Of a DNA stretch of 64,000 bases, positions 1-7,991 are shown piece by piece. The DNA is from Anabaena sp. PCC 7108. Lineage in GTDB: Bacteria > Cyanobacteriota > Cyanobacteriia > Cyanobacteriales > Nostocaceae. The DNA lies in contig NZ_KB235896.1 of NCBI RefSeq assembly GCF_000332135.1, positions 3,667,727 through 3,731,726 on the forward strand. The letters run 5' to 3'. The notes beneath the pieces are model-generated. The model had not been told where the DNA came from. It ran no database searches and saw only the letters and a list, made by a program, of their open reading frames with translations. A program made the position numbers and the translations under genes. How positions within the stretch are numbered: position 1 is the first letter of the stretch; each line of letters begins with the position of its first letter.

Positions 1-117
1 GTACTAAGCTAAAACGTAAGCAGTCAGATGCGTGAGGACAAAAGTTATAAGAACAAGGTCAATTGAGGATATGGGAATCATAAATAAGTAGTCGTGCAAA
101 ATAAATTGTACATTTAG

Positions 118-183
118 GAGAGGGAACAGGGAACAGGGAACAGGGAACAGGGGGCAGGGGGCAGGGGGCAGGGGGCAGGGAAC
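118..183. repeat. heptanucleotide (STRR-type) array
   Basis: Tandem units of AGGGAAC change part-way into AGGGGGC. Arrays of degenerate heptamers are known in heterocystous cyanobacteria as STRR sequences. The array abuts the double-hairpin repeat that follows, as it does in the related copies near 12.9 and 20.0 kb, so the two travel as one composite unit. A shorter run of the same type (TTGCCTG units) lies at about 355-383. Confidence 0.85.
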
Positions 184-340
184 AAATAAAAAACTAAAGT
201 TTAAGAGTTTAAAGCTCAGTCAAAAAAAAGGATGTTTTTACAAGGAGAGTGACACGAAAAAAACAGTGTCATTATTTCAATCTCATGTTTTTAAACATGA
301 GTTTTTTCTGTTAAGAGTTGCTTCCTGTTCCCTCTGAACT
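184..340 (-). repeat. double-hairpin dispersed repeat, copy A
   Basis: This stretch is almost identical, in reverse orientation, to 19868-20020, and a shortened copy lies at 12829-12952. It holds two inverted repeats: TGACAC with GTGTCA around an A-rich loop (about 250-272), and CTCATG with CATGAG (about 281-303), the second followed by a T run. No reading frame is visible. On the right it is joined to CTTCCTGTTCCCT. It is probably a non-autonomous dispersed repeat; either hairpin could also act as a terminator. Confidence 0.8.
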
Positions 341-509
341 AAAAAGTCTTCTCTGTTGCCTGTTGCCTGTTGCCTGTTCCCTTGTCATAACGATAATTTT
401 TAACGCCCACCTACTTACAACAAAGGATAAATTGCATCTTCATAAACAAACGCTATAATCCCTGGTTATTTGCGCTAAAAAGCAAAGGAACAGGAGAAAA
501 AGTTTTTCT

Positions 510-626
510 GGCGTTGCATAATTGCGAGATGATTTGAGAATCCGCATCAATATATAATAATCACCGCGTCTGGAGCGTCTCCGTGTCCCCTGGTCAGCCT
601 CAATCATCCCCTTATTCAGCAACGCC
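510..626 (-). mobile_element. 117-bp MITE with GGCGTTGC ends, copy 1
   Basis: The ends are inverted (GGCGTTGC at 510-517, GCAACGCC at 619-626), and the right end continues inward in the same way as the other copy. The element is flanked by an 8-bp direct repeat GTTTTTCT (502-509 and 627-634), read as a target-site duplication. A second copy, in the opposite orientation and about 10 bp shorter inside, is at 31960-32065 with a different 8-bp duplication. It encodes no transposase, so it must be moved in trans. It lies downstream of trxA. Confidence 0.85.
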
Positions 627-764
627 GTTTTTCTCTCTGTTCCTCCATTAACATGACTTTTAGGTTACAAGTGCGGATTTACCATAATTTCCAATCTATA
701 ATTTGCTCCGTCTGAGATTCCAGTATGTTAAGTTAAAACGGAGCAATATTCACCGTTATGATTA

Positions 765-1088
765 TCAAGGAATATACTGAGCTAGAGTTTTAGCTAAACT
801 AGTTTTTGGTACAGCACCCACAACAGTATCAACTTGCCGACCTCCTTTAAATACCATCAACGTGGGAATGCTACGAATACCGTAATGGCTGGCAACGGTG
901 GGATTCTGATCTGTATTCAGTTTTACCACTTTCACCTGTCCTTCATATTCAGCAGCGACTTCATCTACAACAGGAGACAGCATTCGACAAGGGCCACACC
1001 AAGGGGCCCAAAAATCCACTAAAACTGGAGTCTCACTTTCCAAAACTTCTTGCTTAAATGTGGCTTCTGTGACATTGGTGACAGACAT
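765..1088 (-). CDS. trxA: thioredoxin (m-type)
   Basis: Small cytosolic dithiol-disulfide oxidoreductase, reduced by ferredoxin:thioredoxin reductase (the catalytic subunit gene is at 26982) or by NADPH-thioredoxin reductase, and passing electrons to Calvin-cycle and other targets. The 107-residue length is normal. The active site WCGPC has its cysteines at residues 31 and 34, followed by the conserved cis-proline segment SIPTL near residue 75. A GAGGA ribosome-binding site lies six bases before the ATG. The gene is transcribed divergently from the VWA cluster. The best family match is the bacterial/chloroplast m-type thioredoxin. Confidence 0.97.
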   Translation of the reverse strand: MSVTNVTEATFKQEVLESETPVLVDFWAPWCGPCRMLSPVVDEVAAEYEGQVKVVKLNTDQNPTVASHYGIRSIPTLMVFKGGRQVDTVVGAVPKTSLAKTLAQYIP

Positions 1089-1395
1089 ATTTGTCCTCGT
1101 GATTTAATTCACTAATTCGATATTATCGAATAAACCTGAAAGCGGGACATTTTCCTATGGTTAAGGGAGTTAATCTCGATGGCTTAATTTGAGAGCAAAT
1201 TTCAGATTAATGCCTGTAGGGCAAGTTGGCCAGACTCTACAGCCTAAATATCTGAGTTATTTAGCGATTTTACTCCAGAAACTGTTTTTTTTGGGAATAG
1301 AATTACTTAAATCATTATTACAATCCATCTGTATCCAGAGGAGGTGTTATTACCTAACAGTTAAAATAGAAACAGAAAAATTATGAAAGGAATTT
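1089..1395. other. intergenic region between trxA and VWA cluster
   Basis: About 307 bases between divergent genes, so it should hold promoters for both. The stretch TTCGATATTATCGAA at about 1116-1130 is a near-perfect palindrome about 30 bases upstream of trxA and could be an operator. An AAAGGA ribosome-binding site precedes the first VWA gene. I see no RNA gene and no convincing reading frame. Confidence 0.5.
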
Positions 1396-2001
1396 ATGAT
1401 GAGCGATCGCGACTATACCTTAATCCTTGACAAAAGTGGTAGTATGTCAACCCCTGACCAAGCAGGTGGTAGAAGTAGATGGGAAATAGCTCAAGAGTCT
1501 ACCTTGGCTTTAGCTCGCAAATGCGAACAGTTTGACCCTGATGGACTGACAGTTTACGTCTTTTCCGGCAGATTTAAACGTTATGAAAATGTGACATCAT
1601 CTAAAGTCGCACAGATATTTCAGGAAAATGACCCCGCTGGAACAACCAACTTAGCTAGTGTACTTCAAGACACTCTGAATAATTATTTTCAACGCAAAGC
1701 TTCTGGTCAAACAAAAGCCAATGGAGAAACAATTTTAGTTATTACTGATGGTGAACCAGATGACCGCAAAGCAGTATTTGAAGTCATCATTAACGCTACG
1801 CGGCAAATGGAACGAGATGAAGAATTAGCAATTTCTATGATTCAAGTCGGTTCAGATCCTCAAGCTACAAAGTTTCTCAAAGCTTTAGATGATCAGCTGC
1901 AAGGTGTTGGCGCTAAATTTGATATTTGCGACACCGTAACTTTAGATGATTTAGAAGACATGAGCCTTGCAGATGTGTTGATGAATGCCATCAATGATTA
2001 A
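1396..2001 (+). CDS. stand-alone VWA domain protein, copy 1
   Basis: A 201-residue protein consisting of a single von Willebrand factor A domain. The metal-ion-dependent adhesion site (MIDAS) is complete: DKSGS at residues 12-16 (DxSxS), the threonine in GTTNL near residue 95, and the aspartate in TDGEPDD near residue 118. There is no signal peptide or membrane segment, so it is probably cytosolic. Two ATGs are adjacent, at 1396 and 1399. It is the first of three tandem paralogues, and copy 3 is the closer relative. VWA domains of this size (for example the TerY type) mediate metal-dependent protein-protein contacts; no partner is identifiable here. Confidence 0.9.
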   Translation: MMSDRDYTLILDKSGSMSTPDQAGGRSRWEIAQESTLALARKCEQFDPDGLTVYVFSGRFKRYENVTSSKVAQIFQENDPAGTTNLASVLQDTLNNYFQRKASGQTKANGETILVITDGEPDDRKAVFEVIINATRQMERDEELAISMIQVGSDPQATKFLKALDDQLQGVGAKFDICDTVTLDDLEDMSLADVLMNAIND

Positions 2002-2195
2002 TTAGTGAATAAACATCTTGCAAAAGTACATTTTATTTGCATCTATCTGCGCTTAGTTATTCCTTTTTTGTATTTTTGTATTTTTACAAGATGTCTAATT
2101 TTGATGTTTTTTAAAGATACTTACCGGAGATTTATTTGGGACAACATGAAAAACCACAATATCAAATTAAATCACTCATTACTGGAGCTATCTAA

Positions 2196-2801
2196 ATGCT
2201 AGAGAATCGGGATTACACACTCATTATTGACCATAGTGCTAGTATGGCTAAACCATCTGAAAAAGGTGACACTAGCAGATGGTTATCATTACAGGAGTCT
2301 GCCTTTGCTTTAGCTCGTAAGTGTGAGGAATTTGATCCTGATGGGATAACTGTGTATCTGTTTTCTCGAAAATTTGAACGTTTTGATTATGTTACATCAG
2401 CTAAAGTCAAGCAGATTTTTGAAGAATGTATTCCTGCTGATACGACAAATTTAGTAGGTGTTCTTCAAGATGCCATTAATAATTATTTTACCCGCAAAGC
2501 CGCTGGGAAAAGTAAGCCGAATGGGGAAATAATTTTAGTTATCACTGACGGTAGACAAGATGACAAGCAAGCAGTATGTGAAGTTATCATCAATGCTACT
2601 CATAAGATGGAACATGAGAAGGAATTGGGAATTTCCATTATTCAAGTAGGTAATGATCCTCAAGCTACAAAGTTTCTTAAAGCTTTGGATGATCAGTTAC
2701 AAAGTATTGGTGCTAAATTTGATATTTGCGATACTGTAGCTTTAGATGATCTGGAAAACATGAGTCTTGTAGATGTTTTGATTAATGCGATTAATGACTA
2801 A
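2196..2801 (+). CDS. stand-alone VWA domain protein, copy 2 (divergent)
   Basis: A 201-residue paralogue of the preceding gene, separated from it by 194 bases with no intact gene. It keeps DxSxS (DHSAS, residues 11-15) and a threonine segment (DTTNL), but the third MIDAS block reads TDGRQDD instead of TDGEPDD, and several positions conserved between copies 1 and 3 are replaced. The domain should still bind metal, but its ligand surface may have changed. A CTGGAG ribosome-binding site lies upstream. Copy 3 follows within 45 bases, so the two are probably cotranscribed. Confidence 0.88.
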   Translation: MLENRDYTLIIDHSASMAKPSEKGDTSRWLSLQESAFALARKCEEFDPDGITVYLFSRKFERFDYVTSAKVKQIFEECIPADTTNLVGVLQDAINNYFTRKAAGKSKPNGEIILVITDGRQDDKQAVCEVIINATHKMEHEKELGISIIQVGNDPQATKFLKALDDQLQSIGAKFDICDTVALDDLENMSLVDVLINAIND

Positions 2802-2843
2802 TTTTAGTTTATAAAGTTTGAGTTAAAAATGGAGAACTTATCA

Positions 2844-3449
2844 ATGCTAGAAAATCGTGATTACACCTTGATTATCGACAAAAGCGGTAGCATGGCTACT
2901 CCTGATCAAAAGGGTGGGAGAAGTAGATGGGTAGTAGCACAAGAATCTACTTTTGCTTTAGCTAGTAAGTGTGATCAATTTGATCCAGATGGTATAACTA
3001 TTTATTTATTTTCTGGTAGATTCAAACGTTATGAAAATGTCACAGCCAGTAAAGTTGTGCAGATTTTCCAAGAAAATGATCCTTCCGGGACTACTGATTT
3101 AGCAGGTGTATTGAAACACGCCACTGATGATTATTTTCAACGCAAATCAGCTAATCAAACTAAGGCAAATGGGGAAATAATTTTAGTTGTTACTGATGGT
3201 GAACCAGATGATCGTAAAGCAGTGATGAAGGTGATTATAGAAGCTTCTCGTAAGATGGATAGAGATGAAGAGTTAGCTCTTTCTTTTATTCAAGTAGGTA
3301 CAGATCCAAATGCAACCAGATTTCTGAAAATATTAGATGATGAGCTTCAAGGTGCTGGGGCAAAATTTGATATTTGCGACACAATTACAATGGAAGATAT
3401 GGAAGATATGAGTTTATCTGAAGTGCTGCTAAATGCAATTAATGATTAA
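2844..3449 (+). CDS. stand-alone VWA domain protein, copy 3
   Basis: Third tandem VWA paralogue, 201 residues from the chosen ATG, which aligns with the start of copy 2 and has GGAG nine bases upstream; an in-frame ATG at 2829 would add five residues. MIDAS residues are intact (DKSGS, GTTDL, TDGEPDD). It is much closer to copy 1 than to copy 2, so either copy 2 has evolved faster or copies 1 and 3 have been homogenised by gene conversion. A long hairpin lies about 90 bases downstream and could end the transcript. Confidence 0.88.
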   Translation: MLENRDYTLIIDKSGSMATPDQKGGRSRWVVAQESTFALASKCDQFDPDGITIYLFSGRFKRYENVTASKVVQIFQENDPSGTTDLAGVLKHATDDYFQRKSANQTKANGEIILVVTDGEPDDRKAVMKVIIEASRKMDRDEELALSFIQVGTDPNATRFLKILDDELQGAGAKFDICDTITMEDMEDMSLSEVLLNAIND

Positions 3450-3536
3450 CTCTTTACTAAAGCATATTCTTCAAAGCGAAAATCCACATTTTGCTGACAT
3501 TAAAGCAAATTGAATTATCATGAATTAAAAAATTTT

Positions 3537-3581
3537 CAAACAACCTGAAAAAACTGCTTAGTAAGCATTTCAGGCTGTTTG
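3537..3581. terminator. long hairpin between convergent genes
   Basis: CAAACAACCTGAAA at the left pairs with TTTCAGGCTGTTTG at the right with one mismatch, and the loop holds a smaller palindrome (TGCTTAGTAAGCA). It lies between the end of the VWA cluster and the end of the convergent acetyltransferase gene. There is no clean T run, so the terminator reading is an inference. Confidence 0.5.
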
Positions 3582-3706
3582 AAGATTAAAATAATCTGCT
3601 CAAGAAAAAAAGAGGTAAAAACTTGATCAACCTGTGATCTACCACACCGACTAGCGGCACAAATTTTTTTCAATTTTTTTCCCATATTCGATATTTTAAC
3701 CATATT

Positions 3707-4222
3707 TTAAAAATTGTAACCCATGATATAATCGTCCATTACAAAGCCACAACCAAAATCCTTGACTTGACTATCAATAATTCTAAAACCAAATCGAGAA
3801 TAAGCTTTAATCCCTTTTTCATTCCTTTTATTGACATTGAGGATTATTTGTTTCAAGTCCATTTCTAGTGCTTTTTTGTATACATGAAATAACATATTTT
3901 GACCATAGCTAAAACCATGGAGTGATGTTAATAAATAACATTTATGTAATTTCAAATAATTAATATTATCTTTTGTTTCTGAACCATAGGATAAATAACC
4001 AACAAATTCAGAACCATGCAAGACTTTATCATAAAATATCCCTTGGTTATAAATTTCATCTTCAATTACTCCGGTTCCGTACATTTTAGTCAGCATATAC
4101 TCGATTTGTTCATTGCTGATGATTGTAGAATAATGAGTACACCAAATTTCTCGACTGACTTTTCTGAGTTTTTCTAAATCTGTATCTAATAACTGGGTAA
4201 TGGTAATTGATAAATCGTTCAT
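3707..4222 (-). CDS. GNAT-family N-acetyltransferase
   Basis: A 171-residue protein with the layout of a GCN5-related acetyltransferase. The central strand (YLSYGS) and the segment YLLTSLHGFSYGQNMLFHV match the core strand and acetyl-CoA pyrophosphate loop, in degenerate form. They are followed by ILNVNKRNEKGIKAYSRFGF, the typical N-x(6)-A-x(3)-Y-x-K/R-x-GF end of the fold. The substrate cannot be inferred. The gene is more AT-rich than its neighbours and convergent with the VWA cluster, so it may be accessory. Confidence 0.85.
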   Translation of the reverse strand: MNDLSITITQLLDTDLEKLRKVSREIWCTHYSTIISNEQIEYMLTKMYGTGVIEDEIYNQGIFYDKVLHGSEFVGYLSYGSETKDNINYLKLHKCYLLTSLHGFSYGQNMLFHVYKKALEMDLKQIILNVNKRNEKGIKAYSRFGFRIIDSQVKDFGCGFVMDDYIMGYNF

Positions 4223-4311
4223 AGTGAGAATTATATTTTAATAAAAATCAGTTGTGAGAATTCCCAGATTTAATTTACCATTTAATTGACTATCGTTACC
4301 AAAAAAAATTA

Positions 4312-4333
4312 TGATGATTTAAATAAATCATCA
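4312..4333. promoter_or_regulatory. inverted repeat just upstream of rca
   Basis: TGATGATTT and AAATCATCA form a perfect 9-base inverted repeat around AAAT, ending three bases before the AAGGA ribosome-binding site of the Rubisco activase gene. It could be an operator or an mRNA hairpin affecting translation. Its function is an inference from position only. Confidence 0.45.
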
Positions 4334-4347
4334 CCAAGGATAATTCT

Positions 4348-5571
4348 ATGAGTTACTATATTGCTCCTAGCTTTCTTGATAAACTTGCAGTTCATATCAC
4401 CAAAAATTTCTTAAATATTCCTGGTATTCGAGTTCCTCTGATTTTAGGAATTCATGGCCGCAAAGGAGAGGGAAAATCCTTTCAATGCGAGTTAGTCTTT
4501 GAAAAAATGGGTATTGAAGTGACTTTGATCTCTGGAGGAGAATTAGAAAGTCCAGATGCTGGAGATCCTGCGCGGTTAATTCGGTTGCGTTATCGAGAAA
4601 CAGCAGAATTAATCAAAGTGCGAGGGAAAATGTGCGTACTGATGATTAATGATTTAGATGCAGGTGCAGGACGCTTTGATGAAGGAACTCAGTATACAGT
4701 AAATACCCAGTTGGTAAATGCCACACTGATGAATATTGCTGATAATCCCACAGATGTCCAGTTACCGGGAAGTTATGACTCAAATCCTTTGTGTCGTGTA
4801 CCGATTATTGTCACAGGAAATGATTTTTCTACTCTCTACGCACCATTAATTCGTGATGGGAGAATGGATAAATTTTACTGGGAACCTAACCGCGATGATA
4901 AGGTAGGAATTGTGGGGGGAATCTTTGCACCTGATGGACTTTCACAAAAAGAAATCGCACAATTAGTTGATACTTTTCCTAATCAATCAATTGACTTTTT
5001 TAGTGCTTTGCGTTCTCGAATTTATGATGAACAAATCCGTCATTTTATCCATCAAATTGGTTTTGAAAATGTTTCTTTGCGGGTTGTGAATAGTCTGGAA
5101 GGACCACCAGTATTTACCAAGCCAGATTTTACGTTATCTCATTTAATTGAGTCTGGTAAATTTATGGTGGGTGAACAAAAACGGGTGGAAACTTCTCATT
5201 TAGTTGATGAATATAATCGCTTAAATCGAGGTAAAGGTTCTCAAGTAACTTCACCAGTTGCAGAAATTTCAGTTAGTAAACCTGTGGTTAATCAAACTAC
5301 TCATTTAACTTTAGAAACTCAAGAACAAGTTCGCCAAATTTTATCTCAAGGTTACAAAATTGGGATTGAACACGTTGATGATCGGCGTTTTCGTACTGGT
5401 TCTTGGCAAAGTTGTGGTTCTTTTAATATTGATGCCCATTCCGATGCTATTTCTACTTTAGAATCTTGTTTATCTGAATATAGTGGTGAGTATGTTCGCT
5501 TAGTAGGAATTGATCCGCAAGCAAAGCGTAGAGTAGTCGAAACGATTATTCAGCGTCCGAATGGCAAGTAA
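4348..5571 (+). CDS. rca: Rubisco activase with small-subunit-like C-terminal domain
   Basis: AAA+ ATPase that removes inhibitory sugar phosphates from Rubisco. Walker A is GRKGEGKS (residues 37-44) and Walker B is VLMINDLD (about 97-104). An AAA+ lid follows to about residue 290, then a linker and a domain at about 318-407 that resembles the Rubisco small subunit (SSUL), including GYKIGIEHVDDRRFRTGSWQ. In cyanobacteria such domains, also found in CcmM, link partners to Rubisco and direct them to carboxysomes. The 407-residue length and domain order fit the cyanobacterial activases. It has its own AAGGA ribosome-binding site and an upstream inverted repeat. No Rubisco genes are in the window. 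Confidence 0.95.
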   Translation: MSYYIAPSFLDKLAVHITKNFLNIPGIRVPLILGIHGRKGEGKSFQCELVFEKMGIEVTLISGGELESPDAGDPARLIRLRYRETAELIKVRGKMCVLMINDLDAGAGRFDEGTQYTVNTQLVNATLMNIADNPTDVQLPGSYDSNPLCRVPIIVTGNDFSTLYAPLIRDGRMDKFYWEPNRDDKVGIVGGIFAPDGLSQKEIAQLVDTFPNQSIDFFSALRSRIYDEQIRHFIHQIGFENVSLRVVNSLEGPPVFTKPDFTLSHLIESGKFMVGEQKRVETSHLVDEYNRLNRGKGSQVTSPVAEISVSKPVVNQTTHLTLETQEQVRQILSQGYKIGIEHVDDRRFRTGSWQSCGSFNIDAHSDAISTLESCLSEYSGEYVRLVGIDPQAKRRVVETIIQRPNGK

Positions 5572-5587
5572 TTAGTATTGTTTGGAT

Positions 5588-5614
5588 GTAGAGACGTTCT
5601 ATCAAACGTCTCTA
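5588..5614. repeat. short dispersed palindrome GTAGAGACGTT/AACGTCTCTA
   Basis: An 11-base arm pairs with its complement around a five-base centre. Related copies are at 37597-37624, 50154-50180 and 50970-50996. It sits between convergent rca and the lysozyme gene and could terminate both, although its recurrence shows that it is a dispersed element. Confidence 0.75.
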
Positions 5615-5627
5615 ATTTAATTTAAAA

Positions 5628-6752
5628 TTAGCTAATTGGTGTTAAAAACAGTTTAGCTTCTGCCTGTCTTCTCCGTTTTAATCCTGCTTCTACATTGCTG
5701 CCCGGATTCCTATATTTTAGAAAAGTTGTTTCAATCTCATCCCACTTCTTATCTCTCAAAACTCTAGTCATACTTTGGAAGTTGGAACTACCATAAAAAT
5801 TAGCGCCCAAATTATAAGCAAAACTCAATAAAGCACCCTGTTGATTGACGTTTAATTCATTCCAAACGGGAATTTTGGTTAGAGGTGGTAAATACTTAGT
5901 TTCTAACTGTAGAATTAAAATTTCTTCTGCTTCTGCTTTGGTAATTGTTTCACCTAATTTCCATTCACTACCATCTTTTTTGCGAGTAGTTCCCCAACCA
6001 ATGGTGATAGGTTTACCTCCAGAGAGAGGATCAGGATAAGCTTTGAGAAATAACCCTTCAAATTCTTTAATCAGCGCAACTCCAGGAAGGGGTACTTTTC
6101 CAGATGAACCACCATAAAGACCTGTTAGATTAGTATTGAGACTTATTTCCTGAACTACTGCTGGTTCTTGGGATTTATTTGGTGTGACTATGAAGTTTTT
6201 GAGAGATTTATTTAAAGCATTTTGAGTTATTTCTCCTACTACTCCATCTGCTATTAAACCCTGTTGTTGTTGAAATTGTTGTACTGCTGCAACAGTCTTA
6301 TTACCAAAATCACCATCTATTTGACCAGGATTAAATTTCAAATCTGTTAAAATTCTTTGTAGCTGTTCAACTTTTGAACCTTGAGAACCTTTTTTGAGAA
6401 TTTCATTAATAAGATAAAGTTCAGAAATAGGTGGTTTTTCAGAGAATGAAGCATTCGTACTTATTTCCGCAACTACTGCTGCTTCTTGAGATTTATTTGG
6501 TATGACTATGAAGTTTTTCAGAGATTTATTTAAAGCATTTTGAGTTATTTCTCCTACTACTCCATCTGCTATTAAACCCTGTTGTTGTTGAAATTGTTGT
6601 ACTGCTGCAACAGTCTTATTACCAAAATCACCATCTATTTGACCAGGATTAAATTTCAAATCTGTTAAAATTCTTTGTAGCTGTTCAACTTTTGGACCTT
6701 GAGAACCTTTTTTGAGAATTTCATTGATACTGAGGATTAAGGGTGTTGTCAT
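5628..6752 (-). CDS. GH24-type lysozyme with two peptidoglycan-binding domains
   Basis: Cell-wall hydrolase of 374 residues. It has two PG_binding_1 domains (about residues 8-80 and 115-186), each starting INEILKKGSQG and holding the QRILTDLKFNPGQIDGDFGN core. A glycoside hydrolase family 24 (phage-type lysozyme) domain lies at about 215-370, with the likely catalytic glutamate in IKEFEG and the TIGWGTT and SFAYNLGA blocks. The two binding modules are nearly identical even at DNA level with a 318-base offset, so the duplication is recent or homogenised. No clear signal peptide is visible. Expected activity is cleavage of the MurNAc-GlcNAc bond. Confidence 0.9.
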   Translation of the reverse strand: MTTPLILSINEILKKGSQGPKVEQLQRILTDLKFNPGQIDGDFGNKTVAAVQQFQQQQGLIADGVVGEITQNALNKSLKNFIVIPNKSQEAAVVAEISTNASFSEKPPISELYLINEILKKGSQGSKVEQLQRILTDLKFNPGQIDGDFGNKTVAAVQQFQQQQGLIADGVVGEITQNALNKSLKNFIVTPNKSQEPAVVQEISLNTNLTGLYGGSSGKVPLPGVALIKEFEGLFLKAYPDPLSGGKPITIGWGTTRKKDGSEWKLGETITKAEAEEILILQLETKYLPPLTKIPVWNELNVNQQGALLSFAYNLGANFYGSSNFQSMTRVLRDKKWDEIETTFLKYRNPGSNVEAGLKRRRQAEAKLFLTPIS

Positions 6753-7029
6753 GATGCTTTCCTTACACGGTTAATTTTTGGAAACCTTATTTTCCAAATA
6801 ATCCATCATTAGTATCTAGCTAATAATATCTTTCAGGTAAATCTTCGTAAAAAAAATCAACATACTGGCTGCTTTAAATTATTAAATCTCTAGTGAAGAG
6901 TAAATGTGTAATGATTTGTACTGAGATATTACATAAATTATCCAAATCTATGAATTAGCACAAATACGATAACAAATCATGATCATTTGTGCTAGACGAG
7001 AGATTGCTAATCTACAATTTAAAATTGAT

Positions 7030-7296
7030 ATGCCTTGGTTTGTAAAGATTGAAGCAGGTAAAGTGGATAAAACCACCTTTGATCAATATGTACCCGCCCA
7101 CAGAGCTTATGTACAAGACTTGATAAACAAAGGACATAAAGCTAAAACAGGCTATTGGTCTCAACGGGGAGGTGGGATGATGCTGTTTGAAGCGGCATCA
7201 ATGGATGAAGCACAGGCGATAGTGGCTGGTGATCCCTTGGTACAGAACGGTTGTGTCAGTTATCAGCTTTACGAATGGAAAATTGTTATGGAATGA
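7030..7296 (+). CDS. YciI-family protein
   Basis: An 88-residue protein of the YciI-like (YCII, ferredoxin-like fold) family. The start MPWFVKIEAGKV at 7030 is preferred over an in-frame ATG at 6979 because family members begin at this point. Conserved features are the early RAYVQDLINKGHK helix with its histidine, GYWSQRGGGMMLFEA, and the DPLVQNG block near the end. The biochemical role of the family in cyanobacteria is not established. The SRP RNA gene follows 35 bases downstream. Confidence 0.85.
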   Translation: MPWFVKIEAGKVDKTTFDQYVPAHRAYVQDLINKGHKAKTGYWSQRGGGMMLFEAASMDEAQAIVAGDPLVQNGCVSYQLYEWKIVME

Positions 7297-7330
7297 CACA
7301 CAATTACTGACTTTTGATGTTATTCTTATA

Positions 7331-7432
7331 GAAGACCTGGATCTATGCGACTTCAACGCCCAAATCTTGTCAGGACCGGAAGGTAGCAGCAATACGGGAT
7401 GCTTGTGGTAGGCGTAGTCTCCGGGTCGCCCC
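7331..7432 (+). ncRNA. ffs: bacterial small SRP RNA (4.5S)
   Basis: The SRP RNA signature GTCAGGACCGGAAGGTAGCA is present (7369-7388), including the GGAA tetraloop and the Ffh-binding symmetric bulge. The outer arms GACCTGG (7334-7340) and CCGGGTC (7421-7427) pair, and CTATGC pairs with GCGTAG further in, giving one long hairpin of about 100 nucleotides. It works with Ffh and FtsY in cotranslational membrane targeting. Exact transcript ends are approximate. Confidence 0.95.
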
Positions 7433-7455
7433 ATTTTTAGGAGCGCTCTACAGCA

Positions 7456-7839
7456 ATGCCTGGTTTTGGAGATATTGTTCAAAAAGCTTTTTACCTCGGT
7501 GTTGGGTTAGCTTCTTACGCTGGCGAAAAAGCTGGGGGGAAATTAACTGAACTGCGATCGCAAGTCCAAAAACTAGCTGATGAAATGGTGGCTAAGGGCG
7601 AAATGAACACCGAAGAAGCTCGTCGTTTCGTAGAAGAGATGATGAAGCAAGCCCAGCAGCCCGCAACATCTAGTACACAGCCTGAAAAAACAGCCCCTTC
7701 TGAACCTCGTCGCATCGAAATTTTGGAGGTAGATGAAGAACCAACTGTGAAACAAGCTGCACCTGAAAATGTTGATCATTTACGGGAACAAGTTTTAGAA
7801 CTGCAAAAGCAGCTAGAAAAATTGAAACATGATCAGTAA
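7456..7839 (+). CDS. phasin-like coiled-coil protein
   Basis: A 127-residue acidic, helix-rich protein. The N-terminal part (GDIVQKAFYLGVGLASYAGEKAGG, then LRSQVQKLADEMVAKGEMN and ARRFVEEMM) resembles the polyhydroxyalkanoate granule-associated regulator/phasin (PhaF/PhaI-like) family common in cyanobacteria. A Pro/Ser/Thr-rich linker leads to a short C-terminal coiled coil (LREQVLELQKQLEKLK). It begins 24 bases after the SRP RNA. No PHA synthesis genes are nearby, so a granule role is only a family-based suggestion. Confidence 0.75.
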   Translation: MPGFGDIVQKAFYLGVGLASYAGEKAGGKLTELRSQVQKLADEMVAKGEMNTEEARRFVEEMMKQAQQPATSSTQPEKTAPSEPRRIEILEVDEEPTVKQAAPENVDHLREQVLELQKQLEKLKHDQ

Positions 7840-7991
7840 CATCTATATTTTGCTTTGATCATCAGCACAGTCGGTAAGTTAGAAATAGCGTGATACTTAA
7901 AGCTGGGTTAATGTGTATCAATGTGTATTTTAGCACCACAAACCAAGCCTAATCAAGCGCTCTATTTGTAGGCACTAAGGGCGTTAGTTTT

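Noticed and set aside
440-622. 60-codon frame on the minus strand and a similar frame at 31983-32198
   Set aside because: Both frames are translations of the GGCGTTGC MITE, read through its interior, with no ribosome-binding site and unrelated flanking residues.
1396-3449. Tellurium resistance (ter) cluster because of TerY-like VWA proteins
   Set aside because: No TerD/TerC/TerB-type genes are nearby; only the generic VWA fold is shared.
5628-6752. Prophage because of the phage-type lysozyme
   Set aside because: No integrase, structural, holin or terminase genes flank it, and neighbouring genes are chromosomal.
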